Positions 54,136-63,825 of a DNA stretch of 64,000 nt are shown piece by piece (within the stretch, counting starts at the first letter, position 1; every line of letters starts with the position of its first letter). Origin of the DNA: Methylocystis echinoides (lineage in GTDB: Bacteria > Pseudomonadota > Alphaproteobacteria > Rhizobiales > Beijerinckiaceae); assembly GCF_027923385.1 (NCBI RefSeq), contig NZ_BSEC01000001.1, forward strand, positions 4,066,001-4,130,000, read 5' to 3'. A program made the translations under genes and the position numbers. The notes beneath the pieces are model-generated. The model saw only the letters and a program-made list of their open reading frames with translations. It was not told where the DNA came from and searched no databases.

Positions 54136-55737
54136 CTAGCGTCCGTTCGGGCGCTCGCCCGAGAGACGCCGCAGGCGCGCTTCTTCGAGGTCCAGCTCTG
54201 CTTCGACGGCGTGCAGCGTCGAATCGTGGACGCAGCCGAGACGGTGCAGGCGAAGGAGTTCCTCGCGCGCGGTCGAGACGGCGGCGAGCGCCATCTCGAA
54301 ATGCGCCCGTCGCACATCGACAAGCGCCTCCCGCTCCTCGTGATTCTTGCGGTAGACGAAGACGCGGCGGCGATATTCCTCCATCAGCTGGGGATGAAGA
54401 CGTTCGCCATCCTCGCCGACCTCCGCCGAAATGCGCTCCAGCGCCGCCAGATAGATTTTCTCTTTCGCTTCGTGTTCGCCAAGGGGCGGCTGTGAGCCGA
54501 TCGCCGGCGCGGTCGGCTTCAGCCATGTCACCAGCGGCCCGAGCGTCGCGCCCTGAATCAGAACCGTTACGGCGATCACGACGAAGGTGGTCAGAATGAT
54601 GAAATCCCGGGCGGGAAAGCCGATCGGCAGGGCCAGCGCGGCGGCAAGGCTCACGACCCCGCGCATCCCCGCCCAGCCGACGATGATGGGAATGGACGGC
54701 GGCGGGTAGGGGTCGCGCGCGCGGATCGAGGGGATCAGCAGGCGCGGCAGGTAGGTGGCGGGAAAGACCCAGAAGAAGCGGGCGGCGACCATCGCAGCCG
54801 TCACGATCAGCGCCTGAGGAAGCGTCGAGGTCAGCGCGGGACCGAAGCCGCCGAGTTCCTCGACGACCTTGCGCAGCGCGAGGCCGATCAGGATGAAGAC
54901 GGCCGCCTCCATCAGAAAGACAGCGGAGCGCCAGACGGCCTGCGCCTCCAGCCGGCTCTCGGCGTCGAGGATGGCGTGCTGGCCCCAGCCCATGATGAGG
55001 CCGGCAGTCACAACCGCCAGGACGCCAGATGTGTGCAGCGCCTCGGCGCCGAGATAGGCGCCCCATGCCGACAGAAAGCTCGTGATGATGATGAGTTGCG
55101 TGTCGCGCAGCCGCGCCATGACGAAATTGACGAAAAAGCCGGCGGCGACGCCGACGGCGAGCCCGCCCGCCGTCAGTTGGGCGAACATCGTCGCGGCGTC
55201 CGACCAGTCGAAGAGGCCCGTCAGCGCCGCCGCCGTGGCGACGCGATAGAGCATCAGCCCGGAGGCGTCATTGACGAGGCTCTCGCCTTCCAGGACCGTG
55301 ACCACCCTTTCCGGGACCGGCAGGCGCGCCAGCACCGCCTTGGCGGCGACGGCGTCGGGCGGCGAGACGATCGCGCCGAGGCAGAAGCCGGCGGCGAGCG
55401 GCATCGCCGGCAATAGCCAATGCGCGACCAGGCCGACGACCAGCGTGGTGAAGATCACCGCGCCGATGGCGAGCATCAGGATGGGCCTGAGATTGGCCTT
55501 GAAGTCGCGCCAGACGGTGAAATAGGCGCTCGCCTGCAGCAGGGGCGGCAGGAACAGCACCATGATGAACTCGGGATCGAGCTCGAAGGGCAGCTTTTGC
55601 GGCGCAAAGGAGAGCGCCATGCCGCCGATGACATAGGCGGCGGCCGGGGGCATGCCCAGCCGCCTGGCGAGGATCGAGAGGATGACAGCCGCGACAAGCA
55701 GCGCGAGCACGATGACAAAGGGGGCGTGGGCGGTCAT
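54136..55737 (-). CDS. CPA1-family Na+/H+ (cation/proton) antiporter
   Basis: A 533-residue membrane protein with about 12 transmembrane helices in the first 410 residues and a cytoplasmic helical tail. It shows the CPA1 pattern: LGAIVSPPDAVAAKAVL (the PDAVA core), GESLVNDASGLMLYRVA (the ND motif for cation binding) and GWAGMRGVVSLAAALALP. It exchanges Na+ or K+ for H+ across the inner membrane. The tail (about 430-533) is charged and may be regulatory. Confidence 0.9.
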   Translation of the reverse strand: MTAHAPFVIVLALLVAAVILSILARRLGMPPAAAYVIGGMALSFAPQKLPFELDPEFIMVLFLPPLLQASAYFTVWRDFKANLRPILMLAIGAVIFTTLVVGLVAHWLLPAMPLAAGFCLGAIVSPPDAVAAKAVLARLPVPERVVTVLEGESLVNDASGLMLYRVATAAALTGLFDWSDAATMFAQLTAGGLAVGVAAGFFVNFVMARLRDTQLIIITSFLSAWGAYLGAEALHTSGVLAVVTAGLIMGWGQHAILDAESRLEAQAVWRSAVFLMEAAVFILIGLALRKVVEELGGFGPALTSTLPQALIVTAAMVAARFFWVFPATYLPRLLIPSIRARDPYPPPSIPIIVGWAGMRGVVSLAAALALPIGFPARDFIILTTFVVIAVTVLIQGATLGPLVTWLKPTAPAIGSQPPLGEHEAKEKIYLAALERISAEVGEDGERLHPQLMEEYRRRVFVYRKNHEEREALVDVRRAHFEMALAAVSTAREELLRLHRLGCVHDSTLHAVEAELDLEEARLRRLSGERPNGR

Positions 55738-55801
55738 ATCTGCATCAGCTCGCGGGAAGGCCTGGCCAGCCTAAAGCAAATGCGTCGCCAATTGAACGGC
55801 T

Positions 55802-56482
55802 TCAGACCGGAATCGCTCCCGCCTGCGCCGCCGCCGCGCGCAGCGCCGCGACATTGGCGGCATAGTGCGACGCGCCGCCCCGGAACGCCGCCGAGCCGGC
55901 GACCAGCGCGTCGGCGCCGGCCTCGACGATCGCAGCCGCCGTCTCGGGCGTCACGCCGCCGTCCACCTGGAGACGGATATCGCGCCGGCCGATCATCTCG
56001 CGGATGGCGCGGATCTTGTCGAGCTGGGCGGGAATGAAGCTCTGGCCGCCAAAGCCCGGATTGACGCTCATCACCAGCACGAGGTCGATGTCGTCGATGA
56101 CATATTGCAGCGCGCGCTCATGCGTCGCCGGATTGAGCGACACGCCCGCCTTCTTGCCGCGCGCGCGGATGGCCTGAAGCGAGCGGTGCAGATGCGCGCC
56201 GGCTTCGGCGTGGACGGTGATGATGTCCGCGCCGGCGTCGGCGAAGGCGCCGATATAGGGGTCGACCGGCGCAATCATCAGATGCACGTCGAGCGGCAGA
56301 AGCGTATGCGGCCGCAGCGCCGCGACGACGCCGGGGCCGAAGGTGATGTTGGGCACGAAATGCCCGTCCATCACGTCGAGATGAATCCAGTCGGCGCCGG
56401 CGGCCTCCATGGCGCGCGTTTCCTCGCCGAGGCGGGCGAAGTCGGCCGAGAGGATGGAGGGAGCGATGATGACGTCGGACAT
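55802..56482 (-). CDS. rpe: Ribulose-phosphate 3-epimerase
   Basis: A 226-residue TIM-barrel enzyme that interconverts ribulose 5-phosphate and xylulose 5-phosphate. It has the start [15 protein letters not shown], the metal ligands in [13 protein letters not shown] and [18 protein letters not shown] and [11 protein letters not shown]. The length is as usual. It is the last gene of a minus-strand group with fba, tkt and prk, which together run the regenerative part of the pentose phosphate/Calvin pathway. Confidence 0.93.
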   Translation of the reverse strand: MSDVIIAPSILSADFARLGEETRAMEAAGADWIHLDVMDGHFVPNITFGPGVVAALRPHTLLPLDVHLMIAPVDPYIGAFADAGADIITVHAEAGAHLHRSLQAIRARGKKAGVSLNPATHERALQYVIDDIDLVLVMSVNPGFGGQSFIPAQLDKIRAIREMIGRRDIRLQVDGGVTPETAAAIVEAGADALVAGSAAFRGGASHYAANVAALRAAAAQAGAIPV

Positions 56483-56511
56483 GGGTTTCCCGGGGAGGTG
56501 AGGGAAGCGGC

Positions 56512-56664
56512 TGTGCCCCCTCCCTGTCCCTCCCCCGCCATAGGGCGTCTTAGACGCCCGTCTCTCGGCGAGCTATGGCGGGAGAGGGAACGCTCACGAT
56601 GCGCCTCGATGAAGGCGCCAATCTGCTCCCTCTCCCGCGAAGCGGGGGAGGGTTGGGGAGGGGG
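56512..56664. repeat. Palindromic intergenic repeat cluster (REP-like)
   Basis: CCTCCCCCGCCATAG pairs with CTATGGCGGGAGAGG, and between them GGCGTC-TTA-GACGCC forms a further perfect hairpin. A third hairpin CCCTCTCCCGC-GAA-GCGGGGGAGGG follows before fba. The layout fits a dispersed REP-like sequence and may also end or stabilise the fba transcript. Confidence 0.7.
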
Positions 56665-57747
56665 TTACTCCGCCGCCCTCTTCGTCGCGAACTGCGGATC
56701 CAGCGCGCCGCTGGCGTAGCGCTTGGCCATCTCCGCCATGGGGACAGGCTTGATCTTCGACGCCTGCCCCGCCGTGCCGAATTCCTCGTAGCGCTGGCGA
56801 CAGACCTTCACCATCGCCTCCTGCGCGGGCTTGAGATATTTGCGCGGATCGAACTCGCCCTTGTTCTTGCCGAGCGTGGCGCGGATCGCCGCCGTCATGG
56901 CGATGCGGCAGTCGGTGTCGATGTTGATCTTGCGCACGCCGAACTTGATGCCACGCTGGATCTCTTCCACCGGCACGCCCCATGTCTGGGGCATTTCGCC
57001 GCCCGCCGCATTGAAGGCGTCCTGAAGGTCCTGCGGCACGGAGGACGAGCCGTGCATCACAAGATGCGTGTTCGGCAGGCGCTGGTGAATCTGCTCGATC
57101 ACATTCATCGCGAGAATGGCGCCGTCCGGCTTGCGCGAGAACTTATAGGCGCCATGCGACGTGCCCATGGCGATGGCGAGCGCGTCGACCTTGGTTCGGG
57201 CGACGAAATCCTCGGCCTGCGCCGGATCGGTCAGGAGCTGGTCGTGGGAGAGCTTGCCTTCGGCGCCGTGGCCGTCCTCCTTCTCGCCTTCGCCGGTTTC
57301 GAGCGAGCCGAGCACGCCGAGTTCGCCCTCGACCGAGGCGCCCACCCAATGGGCGAGGTCGACCACGCGGCGCGTGACGTCGACATTGTATTGATAATCG
57401 GCGGGGGTCTTGCCGTCGGCCTTGAGCGAGCCGTCCATCATCACGGAGGAGAAGCCGAAGCGGATGGCGCTGGCGCAGGTGGCTTCGCTATTGCCGTGGT
57501 CCTGATGCATCACGATCGGAATATCGGGATACATGGCGATGAGCGCCTCGATCATCTTGGCAAGCATGATGTCGTTGGCGTAGCTGCGCGCGCCGCGCGA
57601 AGCCTGGATGATGACCGGCGCGTCGACCGAGGAGGCCGCCTCGAGCACGGCCAGGCCCTGCTCCATATTGTTGATATTGAAGGCGGGCACGCCATAGTCG
57701 TGCTCGGCGGCGTGATCGAGAAGCTGGCGCAGGGTGACGAGGGCCAT
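56665..57747 (-). CDS. fba: Fructose-bisphosphate aldolase, class II
   Basis: A 360-residue class II (zinc-dependent) aldolase that condenses dihydroxyacetone phosphate with glyceraldehyde 3-phosphate, and in the Calvin-type variant also with erythrose 4-phosphate. Zinc ligands lie in [12 protein letters not shown] and the [10 protein letters not shown] and HGSSSVP motifs; [11 protein letters not shown] binds the phosphate. The start is ATG 57747 with GGGGAG upstream; the frame is open to 58074 but the extra part is not aldolase. The 360-residue form is the one found in cbb operons. Confidence 0.92.
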   Translation of the reverse strand: MALVTLRQLLDHAAEHDYGVPAFNINNMEQGLAVLEAASSVDAPVIIQASRGARSYANDIMLAKMIEALIAMYPDIPIVMHQDHGNSEATCASAIRFGFSSVMMDGSLKADGKTPADYQYNVDVTRRVVDLAHWVGASVEGELGVLGSLETGEGEKEDGHGAEGKLSHDQLLTDPAQAEDFVARTKVDALAIAMGTSHGAYKFSRKPDGAILAMNVIEQIHQRLPNTHLVMHGSSSVPQDLQDAFNAAGGEMPQTWGVPVEEIQRGIKFGVRKINIDTDCRIAMTAAIRATLGKNKGEFDPRKYLKPAQEAMVKVCRQRYEEFGTAGQASKIKPVPMAEMAKRYASGALDPQFATKRAAE

Positions 57748-57895
57748 TGGGATAATTCTCCCCTTCAGAGGCGGTTGCCGAATGGAATAGCGGGACCTTG
57801 CGCGGTTATCTACATCGGGCAAGGGGAAAGGGCCAGTGGCGGCCCGATCGGCCGAAGTTCGGACAAAGCCGCGCCCCTGGCGCCGACGGCGTCGC

Positions 57896-58249
57896 TCAGT
57901 GCGTCTCGGGCGTGAGGCCGACATGCCGCTCGACGCGACGCAGGCGCTCCTCCATCTCACTGAGCAGCACGCCATGGCCGACGGCCGAAGAGTGATATTC
58001 GACCACCGCCCGGCGCAGCCCGACGATCTGATCGGAGAGCCGCTTTTCGAGGGTGAGCATGTCCGACGCCACATCTGCCCGCAGTGAACGCATTTCCGAG
58101 CGCAGTTCGGCTTTCGTCTCGGCCATTTCGGCGCGCAGCTGATCTCGGACGGCGTCGATCTTCTCGTCGACGGCGTCCACCTTCCGGTCGATCTTGCGCA
58201 GCAGCGCCAAGGTCAGATTTTCGGGCTCGTCGCTCAATGCATCGTCCAT
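57896..58249 (-). CDS. Small coiled-coil protein
   Basis: A 117-residue protein almost entirely made of charged heptads ([17 protein letters not shown], then [15 protein letters not shown]). It resembles the many uncharacterised coiled-coil proteins found next to metabolic genes in alphaproteobacteria. The upstream open part to 58300 lacks a start signal. It lies between tkt and fba on the same strand. Confidence 0.55.
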   Translation of the reverse strand: MDDALSDEPENLTLALLRKIDRKVDAVDEKIDAVRDQLRAEMAETKAELRSEMRSLRADVASDMLTLEKRLSDQIVGLRRAVVEYHSSAVGHGVLLSEMEERLRRVERHVGLTPETH

Positions 58250-58336
58250 TGCTCTCGGCGCGCCTCGGCTCCGAGGCGCGGCTTGCGCAGTGTAGCACAA
58301 TTCCGCACCTCGGGGACTCCTTGTGAAGCCTGCGCT

Positions 58337-60328
58337 TCAGCGCGCGCCGATGAGCCCCGTCGCCGCCTCCGCCACAGCCTCGGCGGTAATGCCGAAATGC
58401 TTGTAGAGCGCCGCCGCCGGCGCGCTGGCGCCGAAGCCCGACATGCCGATGAAGGCGCTGTTGTCGCCGAGCCAGCGGTCCCAGCCGAGCCGCACCGCCG
58501 CCTCGACGCCGACGCGCGGGGCGGTTCCGAGCACCTGCGAACGGTAGCTCGCGGGCTGCGCCTCGAACAGCTCCCAGCAGGGCATGGAGACGACCGCCGC
58601 CTTCACGCCCTTGGCGGCTAGCAGGTCGGCGCCGGCGAGCGCGATCTCGACCTCCGAGCCCGTCGCGAGGATGGTCACGTCGCGGCCACCCGCCGGCTCG
58701 CGCAGCACATAGGCGCCCCTGGCCGAGAGGTTTTCCGTGACGGGCCGCTCCAGCGTCGGCAGATTCTGGCGCGACAGCGAGAGCATGGAGGGCGTCGCGC
58801 TCTGCGCCAGCGCCAGCTCCCAGCACTCCGCCGTCTCGATAGCGTCCGCCGGGCGGAACACGAGCAGATTGGGCAAGGCGCGCAGCGAGGCGAGATGCTC
58901 CACCGGCTGATGCGTGGGACCGTCCTCGCCCAGACCGATGGAGTCGTGGGTGAGCACGTAGACGACGCGCAGGCCCATCAGCGCCGACAGGCGAATGGCG
59001 CCGCGCGCATAATCGGAGAAGACGAGGAAAGTGCCGCCATAGGGCGCGAAGCCGCCATGCAGGGCGATGCCGTTCATCGCCGCCGCCATGCCGAATTCGC
59101 GCACGCCGTAATGGATGTAGCGGCCCGAGAAATCGCCGGGCCGCACCGAGCCCATGCCCTTGGTGATGGTGAAATTGGAATGCGTCAGATCGGCGGAGCC
59201 GCCGATGGTCGCGCCGGTCGCCTCATTGATGACGCCGAGCGCCATTTCCGAGGATTTGCGCGTGGCGATCTTGGGCTTTTCCGCAGCCATCTTCACGCGG
59301 AACTCGGCCAGTGGGCCGGCGACTTCCGCGGCGACGTCACCCTTCAGGAAGGTCTCGAAGGCGCGCGCCTTTGGCGATGCGGCGCGGCGCTTCTCCCAGT
59401 CCTCGCGGGCCGAGGCGCCGCGACGGCCGGCGGAGCGCCAGGTCGCGAGAATGGCCTCCGGCACGTCGAAGGGCGTATGCGGCCAGTCGAGCGCCGCGCG
59501 GGCGGCGACGATCTCGGCCTCGCCGAGCGGCGCGCCATGCACGGATTCCTTGCCCTGCTTGCCCGGCGACCCATAGCCGATCACCGTGCGGCAGGCGATC
59601 ATCGAGGGGCGCGGATCGGCCTTGGCCGCCGCAATGGCCGCCGTGACCGCCTCGGGGTCATGACCGTCGACGCGCTGCGTATGCCAGCCGGCGGCGGCGA
59701 AGCGGGCGCATTGATCCATGGAGGTGGCGAGATCGGTCGGGCCGTCGATGGAGATCGAATTATCGTCCCACAGCACGATCAGCCGCGAGAGTTTCAGATG
59801 GCCGGCGAGGTCGATCGCCTCATGGCTGAGGCCCTCCATCAGGCAGCCGTCGCCCGCGATGACGTAAGTGTTGTGGTCGACGAGATCGTCGCCGAACCGC
59901 GCCGCCGTGAGGCGCTCTGCGATCGCCATGCCGACCGCCGTCGCGAGCCCCTGCCCCAGCGGCCCGGTCGTGGTCTCGACGCCGGGCGCATGGCCATATT
60001 CGGGATGGCCGGCGGTGGGCGCGCCGAACTGGCGGAAGTTCTCGAGATCGGCGCGGCTCATGCCCGGATAGCCGAGGAGATAATGCAGCGCATAGAGCAG
60101 CATCGAGCCATGGCCCGCCGACAGCACGAAGCGGTCGCGATCCGGCCAGGTCGGCTCGGCGGCGTCGAATTTCATGAAGCGCTGGAACAGCACGGTCGCG
60201 ACGTCGGCCATGCCCATCGGCATGCCGGGATGGCCGGATTTGGCCTTCTCCACGGCGTCCATGGCGAGCGCGCGGATGGCGTTGGCGCAGTTGCGCGTGT
60301 CGGCGGCGGCTTCAGTCAATTCAAACAT
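58337..60328 (-). CDS. tkt: Transketolase
   Basis: A 663-residue thiamine-diphosphate enzyme. The N-terminal domain has [27 protein letters not shown] and the cofactor motif [13 protein letters not shown]; the pyrimidine domain has the catalytic Glu region [13 protein letters not shown] and [15 protein letters not shown]. It moves two-carbon units between sugar phosphates in the non-oxidative pentose phosphate and Calvin pathways. The gene is 11 bases from prk upstream, so they are co-transcribed. Confidence 0.94.
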   Translation of the reverse strand: MFELTEAAADTRNCANAIRALAMDAVEKAKSGHPGMPMGMADVATVLFQRFMKFDAAEPTWPDRDRFVLSAGHGSMLLYALHYLLGYPGMSRADLENFRQFGAPTAGHPEYGHAPGVETTTGPLGQGLATAVGMAIAERLTAARFGDDLVDHNTYVIAGDGCLMEGLSHEAIDLAGHLKLSRLIVLWDDNSISIDGPTDLATSMDQCARFAAAGWHTQRVDGHDPEAVTAAIAAAKADPRPSMIACRTVIGYGSPGKQGKESVHGAPLGEAEIVAARAALDWPHTPFDVPEAILATWRSAGRRGASAREDWEKRRAASPKARAFETFLKGDVAAEVAGPLAEFRVKMAAEKPKIATRKSSEMALGVINEATGATIGGSADLTHSNFTITKGMGSVRPGDFSGRYIHYGVREFGMAAAMNGIALHGGFAPYGGTFLVFSDYARGAIRLSALMGLRVVYVLTHDSIGLGEDGPTHQPVEHLASLRALPNLLVFRPADAIETAECWELALAQSATPSMLSLSRQNLPTLERPVTENLSARGAYVLREPAGGRDVTILATGSEVEIALAGADLLAAKGVKAAVVSMPCWELFEAQPASYRSQVLGTAPRVGVEAAVRLGWDRWLGDNSAFIGMSGFGASAPAAALYKHFGITAEAVAEAATGLIGAR

Positions 60329-60339
60329 TCCCTATAGTT

Positions 60340-61215
60340 TCACGTCGCGCTCTTGCGGCGCTTCACGAGTTCGAGAATCCTCGGCGTGAGGATGAGTTGC
60401 ATCGCAAGATCGAGCTTGTTGCCCGGAATGACGATGGAATTGGCGCGGGACATCCAGCTTCCCGCGATCATGGCCACGAGATAGGGGAAATCAACCCCGC
60501 GCGGCTCGCGAAAGCGGATGACGACGATGGATTCGTCGGGCGTCGGGATGGAGCGCGCGACGAAGGGGTTCGATGTGTCGACCGTCGGCGCGCGCTGGAA
60601 GTTGATGTCGGTCTCGGAGAACTGCGGGCAGATGTAGTGCACGTAATCGTGCATGCGGCGCAGGATCGTCTCGGTGACGGCCTCTGTGGTGTATCCGCGC
60701 GAGTGCCGGTCACGATGAAGCTTCTGCGTCCATTCGAGGTTGATGACCGGCACGACGCCGATCTTGAGGTCGGCGTAGCGGGCGACGTTCACCTCGTCGG
60801 TCACCACCGCGCCATGCAGCCCCTCGTAGAAGAGAATGTCGGTATTGGCCGGCAGCTCCTCCCAGTCGGTGAAGCGGCCCGGCGGCACGCCGAGCACGGC
60901 GGCCTCGTTCTCGTCATGAGCATAATGGCGATAGCGGCCCGAGCCGGTCTCGCCATATTCGCGGAAGAGGTTTTCGAGCTCGGAGAGGAGATTGGCCCCT
61001 GGGCCGAAATGACTGAAGTTATAATTGTCGCTGGCCTGCGCCTCGGCCATGCGGACCTTCATCTCCTCGCGGTCGAAACGGTGGAAACTGTCGCCCTCGA
61101 CATAGGCGACCTCGATGCGCTCGCGCCGGAAAATCTGCTCGAACGTGGCCTTGACGGAACTCGTGCCCGCGCCGGACGAGCCCGTGATCGAGATGATGGG
61201 ATGTTTCACCGACAT
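60340..61215 (-). CDS. prk: Phosphoribulokinase
   Basis: A 291-residue enzyme of the bacterial PRK type, which makes ribulose 1,5-bisphosphate from ribulose 5-phosphate and ATP. The P-loop is ITGSSGAGTSSVK, followed by EGDSFHRFDR, SHFGPGAN, ILFYEGLHG and LEWTQKLHRDR. The ATG at 61215 is preferred; the frame extends to 61353 without family support. PRK defines the Calvin cycle, but some serine-cycle methylotrophs use it to make RuBP as a regulatory signal. No RuBisCO gene is in the window, so both readings are open. Confidence 0.94.
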   Translation of the reverse strand: MSVKHPIISITGSSGAGTSSVKATFEQIFRRERIEVAYVEGDSFHRFDREEMKVRMAEAQASDNYNFSHFGPGANLLSELENLFREYGETGSGRYRHYAHDENEAAVLGVPPGRFTDWEELPANTDILFYEGLHGAVVTDEVNVARYADLKIGVVPVINLEWTQKLHRDRHSRGYTTEAVTETILRRMHDYVHYICPQFSETDINFQRAPTVDTSNPFVARSIPTPDESIVVIRFREPRGVDFPYLVAMIAGSWMSRANSIVIPGNKLDLAMQLILTPRILELVKRRKSAT

Positions 61216-61460
61216 GGGCGCGCTACCCAGTGAGTTCCTGTCGAGCCAGCGGCTGGACGCGCCCGCAGGCGCGCCGCGCCCGGCTTGTCGCATGCCGGAC
61301 CGGCAAAGAAAAGGCTCTTGAGCGGGCGGCGCCCCGCCTGCCCGGACCATCACGCGGCGCCGCCCCTGGTTCGGGTCGCGCCAAACCTCTACCTCTGCGC
61401 GAAACGGGGAGATAGATTGCGCCGCCCCGGCCCGGCCGGCGGCGCTACCGGAGCCAGCTC

Positions 61461-62249
61461 GTGAACCCCCTCTCCATCAGCATTCTCTCTTTCATCGTCT
61501 TCATGGCCTCGTCGGTGGGCGGCCTGTGGCTGGCGCATCGGCTGCCGGAGACCGAGATGACGGACCGCAACCGCGATCTGATCAAGGAAGCGCGCCGCAT
61601 GCTGGTGGCGCTGGCGTCGCTGACGCTGGGGCTGATCATCGCCTCGGCGACGACCTCCTTCGAACAGCGCAGCAACGAGGTCGACGACAGCGCCTCGAAG
61701 ATCATCGCCCTCGACTCGACGCTCGCAAAATACGGCCCGGAGGCGCTGGAGAGCCGGGATTTGTTGCGCGAGATCGTCCGGCGCGGCATCGAGCGGATCG
61801 AGGTGGCGGCGGTCGAGGGATTCAATACGGAAAAGACGCGCAGCGGCATTGGAATCAATCGCCTGCAACTCAAGCTCTTGCAGCTTGCGCCCCGGGACGA
61901 GCGCCAGACATGGCTGCGGTCGAACGCGCTTGGCCTGGCCAACGACCTCGGCGCCTATCGCTGGCTGCACTATTCCGGCTCGGACGGGCGCATCCAATGG
62001 CCCTTTCTGGCCATCCTGATTTTCTGGCTGTGCGGCGTTTTCGTCAGCTACGGGGCGGTCGCGCCCAGAAACGCCACAGCGGTGGGGACCATGACCGTGG
62101 TGGCGCTGTGCATGGCCATGGCCATTCATCTGACCCTCGACCTCGACACGCCCAACCGCGGCCTGATCCGCATGTCGGCGTCGCCCCTGCGCTTGGCGCT
62201 CGATCAGGTCGGTCCGCTGGAGCCCGTCCAAGCCCCGTCCCCCCGCTGA
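61461..62249 (+). CDS. DUF4239-like membrane protein
   Basis: A 262-residue protein starting at GTG 61461 with GGAG upstream. Two transmembrane helices near the N-terminus (about 5-25 and 48-68), a soluble middle with helices (VDDSASKIIALDSTL), and two more near 185-235. The layout fits the DUF4239/bestrophin-like family of unknown function. It is divergent from prk. Confidence 0.7.
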   Translation: MNPLSISILSFIVFMASSVGGLWLAHRLPETEMTDRNRDLIKEARRMLVALASLTLGLIIASATTSFEQRSNEVDDSASKIIALDSTLAKYGPEALESRDLLREIVRRGIERIEVAAVEGFNTEKTRSGIGINRLQLKLLQLAPRDERQTWLRSNALGLANDLGAYRWLHYSGSDGRIQWPFLAILIFWLCGVFVSYGAVAPRNATAVGTMTVVALCMAMAIHLTLDLDTPNRGLIRMSASPLRLALDQVGPLEPVQAPSPR

Positions 62250-62349
62250 CGTCGCGATTTCGCGCAAAAGCGCGCCATGAGTCGCTTGACTTGCCACAGC
62301 GCCGCGACCTATATCGCTCGCGTCTCAAGGCCGCGCCAAGACGGTCCGG

Positions 62350-62426
62350 GGCGGAGTAGCTCAGTTGGCTAGAGCAGAGGAATCATAATCCTTGTGTCGG
62401 GGGTTCGAATCCCTCCTCCGCTACCA
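62350..62426 (+). tRNA. tRNA-Met (elongator, anticodon CAU)
   Basis: A 77-nt cloverleaf with CCA encoded. Acceptor GGCGGAG pairs with CTCCGCT (first pair G-U), D arm GCTCAGTTGGCTAGAGC, anticodon stem AGGAA/TTCCT-like around CATAA, T loop GGTTCGAATCC. The body matches the alphaproteobacterial elongator tRNA-Met rather than initiator or tRNA-Ile2. Confidence 0.88.
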
Positions 62427-62947
62427 CCTAAACGCCCTGTCCTTTGACCGACTGTCGCGGCAGACACGGCAAGAGACGGGTTCGCTTCCGATCCATGGAG
62501 CCACCTGCCCCCGCAGGCGCGCGGCTGCCCCATGACAGCGCGCTGGCTGATCGCGGACGCTGAGGCTCCCGCAGGCTTTCATTCACGACGCCACTGCTTT
62601 CGGGACGAAATCCGTGACGCTTGAAGACGGGGCGTCGCCGTCGCGCGGCCGCGGCTGTTTCGGCCCGGGAGATCTGCGTGGCCTCGAATCGAGACCTCCG
62701 CCCAATAAGCTGAAGGTCTAGAAAGCGGCGGACATTCGAATGAAAATAAACGCCGCTGATTTTTCAGTATAGCGTCCATGAAATTTCGGATTGTGGAAAT
62801 GTCAGCAAATCAGCTACAATGGCGGTGATTTCAGGAGCAAAATCCTTCGATTGGCTGGCTCTTAGCGAATGGCTGGTCGTTGACGGTCGGCTGCTTTCTT
62901 GCATGGTTGAACGGACTGGATTTTCACTTCGTCGGAGGCGCTCTAGA
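62427..62947. other. Non-coding gap after tRNA-Met
   Basis: About 520 bases with no supportable gene. The AT-rich part at 62735-62820 probably carries the promoter of the winged-helix regulator. Confidence 0.4.
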
Positions 62948-63430
62948 ATGCCGGCGACCGTAAACTTTTCTAATCAGAGAGAAAAAATGCCGGACAGGGG
63001 AGTTGTGGTTCCCGAAACCCTCGTCAAAGAAAAATACGCGCTTTTCAAGCACGAGTTCCTCGAGTTTCTCTTTGCGGAACTCGTCGACATGCGGCCCATA
63101 TTCAAAAACGACCTCGACACGATGCTCATCTACACAGCCATATCCCGTTATTATTTGCGGGACGAGCGCGTCGGGCTGTCCCCGGAGGATGAAAACCGCG
63201 GCTTCACCATCAAGCGGATCGCGGAATCGACGACCATTCCCCGGGAGACCGTGCGCCGCAAGCTGCGGGAACTGGAGAGCCGCGGGCTTCTTGAAAAAGG
63301 GCCGCAGGACGAATGGCGAATCGCGGTGAAGGACGGCCTGCCGGTGATCCGGACCGAATATGAACCACAGTGGGCGCGCGAGATGGAGCGGGTCGTGAAA
63401 TTCGTCCGGGCGCTAAAGGACCATGTCTGA
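62948..63430 (+). CDS. Winged helix-turn-helix transcriptional regulator
   Basis: A 160-residue protein. A helical N-terminal part (KYALFKHEFLEFLFAEL) is followed by a winged helix (FTIKRIAESTTIPRETVRRK, then LRELESRGLLEKG) and a short C-terminal helix. MarR/Crp-like DNA-binding fold with no ligand domain I can name. ATG 62948 has GGAGG nine bases upstream; ATG 62987 is possible. The regulated genes are unknown. Confidence 0.7.
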   Translation: MPATVNFSNQREKMPDRGVVVPETLVKEKYALFKHEFLEFLFAELVDMRPIFKNDLDTMLIYTAISRYYLRDERVGLSPEDENRGFTIKRIAESTTIPRETVRRKLRELESRGLLEKGPQDEWRIAVKDGLPVIRTEYEPQWAREMERVVKFVRALKDHV

Positions 63431-63507
63431 GGGGCAGTCACGGTCGCTCTCGCGGCGAAACTTTGTTACGCTTTCCGATGCGGCAAGCGATTTGGAAAGG
63501 CGACGAC

Positions 63508-63780
63508 ATGACTCCGCCCAATGACCGCATCGAAGTCGTGCTGATGGCAGACCAGGCGCGTCCCATGCATCTCTGGCTCCAGTCGACGGCCGAGCTGGCG
63601 CGGCGCTACAGCTTCAACAAGGAGAAGTCCGTTCGCGTCGTCGGTGGCGCGGCCGCGTTGCTTTTCGTGATGTTTCTTCTCTCGCCGGGCGGGACGGTGA
63701 TCTTGCTGCTGCTCAGCCTGATCGTGTTTTTTCCGATGAGCCTCGTCGGGATGGCGGGATTTTTCAGAGGCGGCGTCTGA
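63508..63780 (+). CDS. Small membrane protein
   Basis: A 90-residue protein with a soluble N-terminus of about 40 residues and a strongly hydrophobic hairpin (VVGGAAALLFVMFLL and VILLLLSLIVFFPMSLVG). AAGG precedes the ATG. No family recognised. Confidence 0.6.
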   Translation: MTPPNDRIEVVLMADQARPMHLWLQSTAELARRYSFNKEKSVRVVGGAAALLFVMFLLSPGGTVILLLLSLIVFFPMSLVGMAGFFRGGV

Positions 63781-63792
63781 GCCATGCGCCTT

Positions 63793-63825
63793 CTTGCGCC
63801 GAAGGGGATGTCCTTTCGGCGCAAG
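63793..63825 (+). terminator. Strong hairpin after the small membrane protein gene
   Basis: CTTGCGCCGAAGG (63793-63805) pairs with CCTTTCGGCGCAAG (63812-63825) with one bulged base. No T run follows, so it may act as a Rho-aided or RNA-stabilising structure. Confidence 0.5.

Noticed and set aside
56575..57915. 446-codon open frame on the plus strand
   Set aside because: Antisense shadow of the aldolase gene; no domain and no start signal.
58895..60337. 480-codon open frame on the plus strand
   Set aside because: It is antisense to transketolase along its whole length, and its protein is His/Arg/Gly-rich without any domain; GC-rich codon bias of the real gene creates it.
61389..62297. 302-codon open frame on the minus strand
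   Set aside because: Antisense to the membrane protein at 61461, which has a ribosome binding site and membrane helices.
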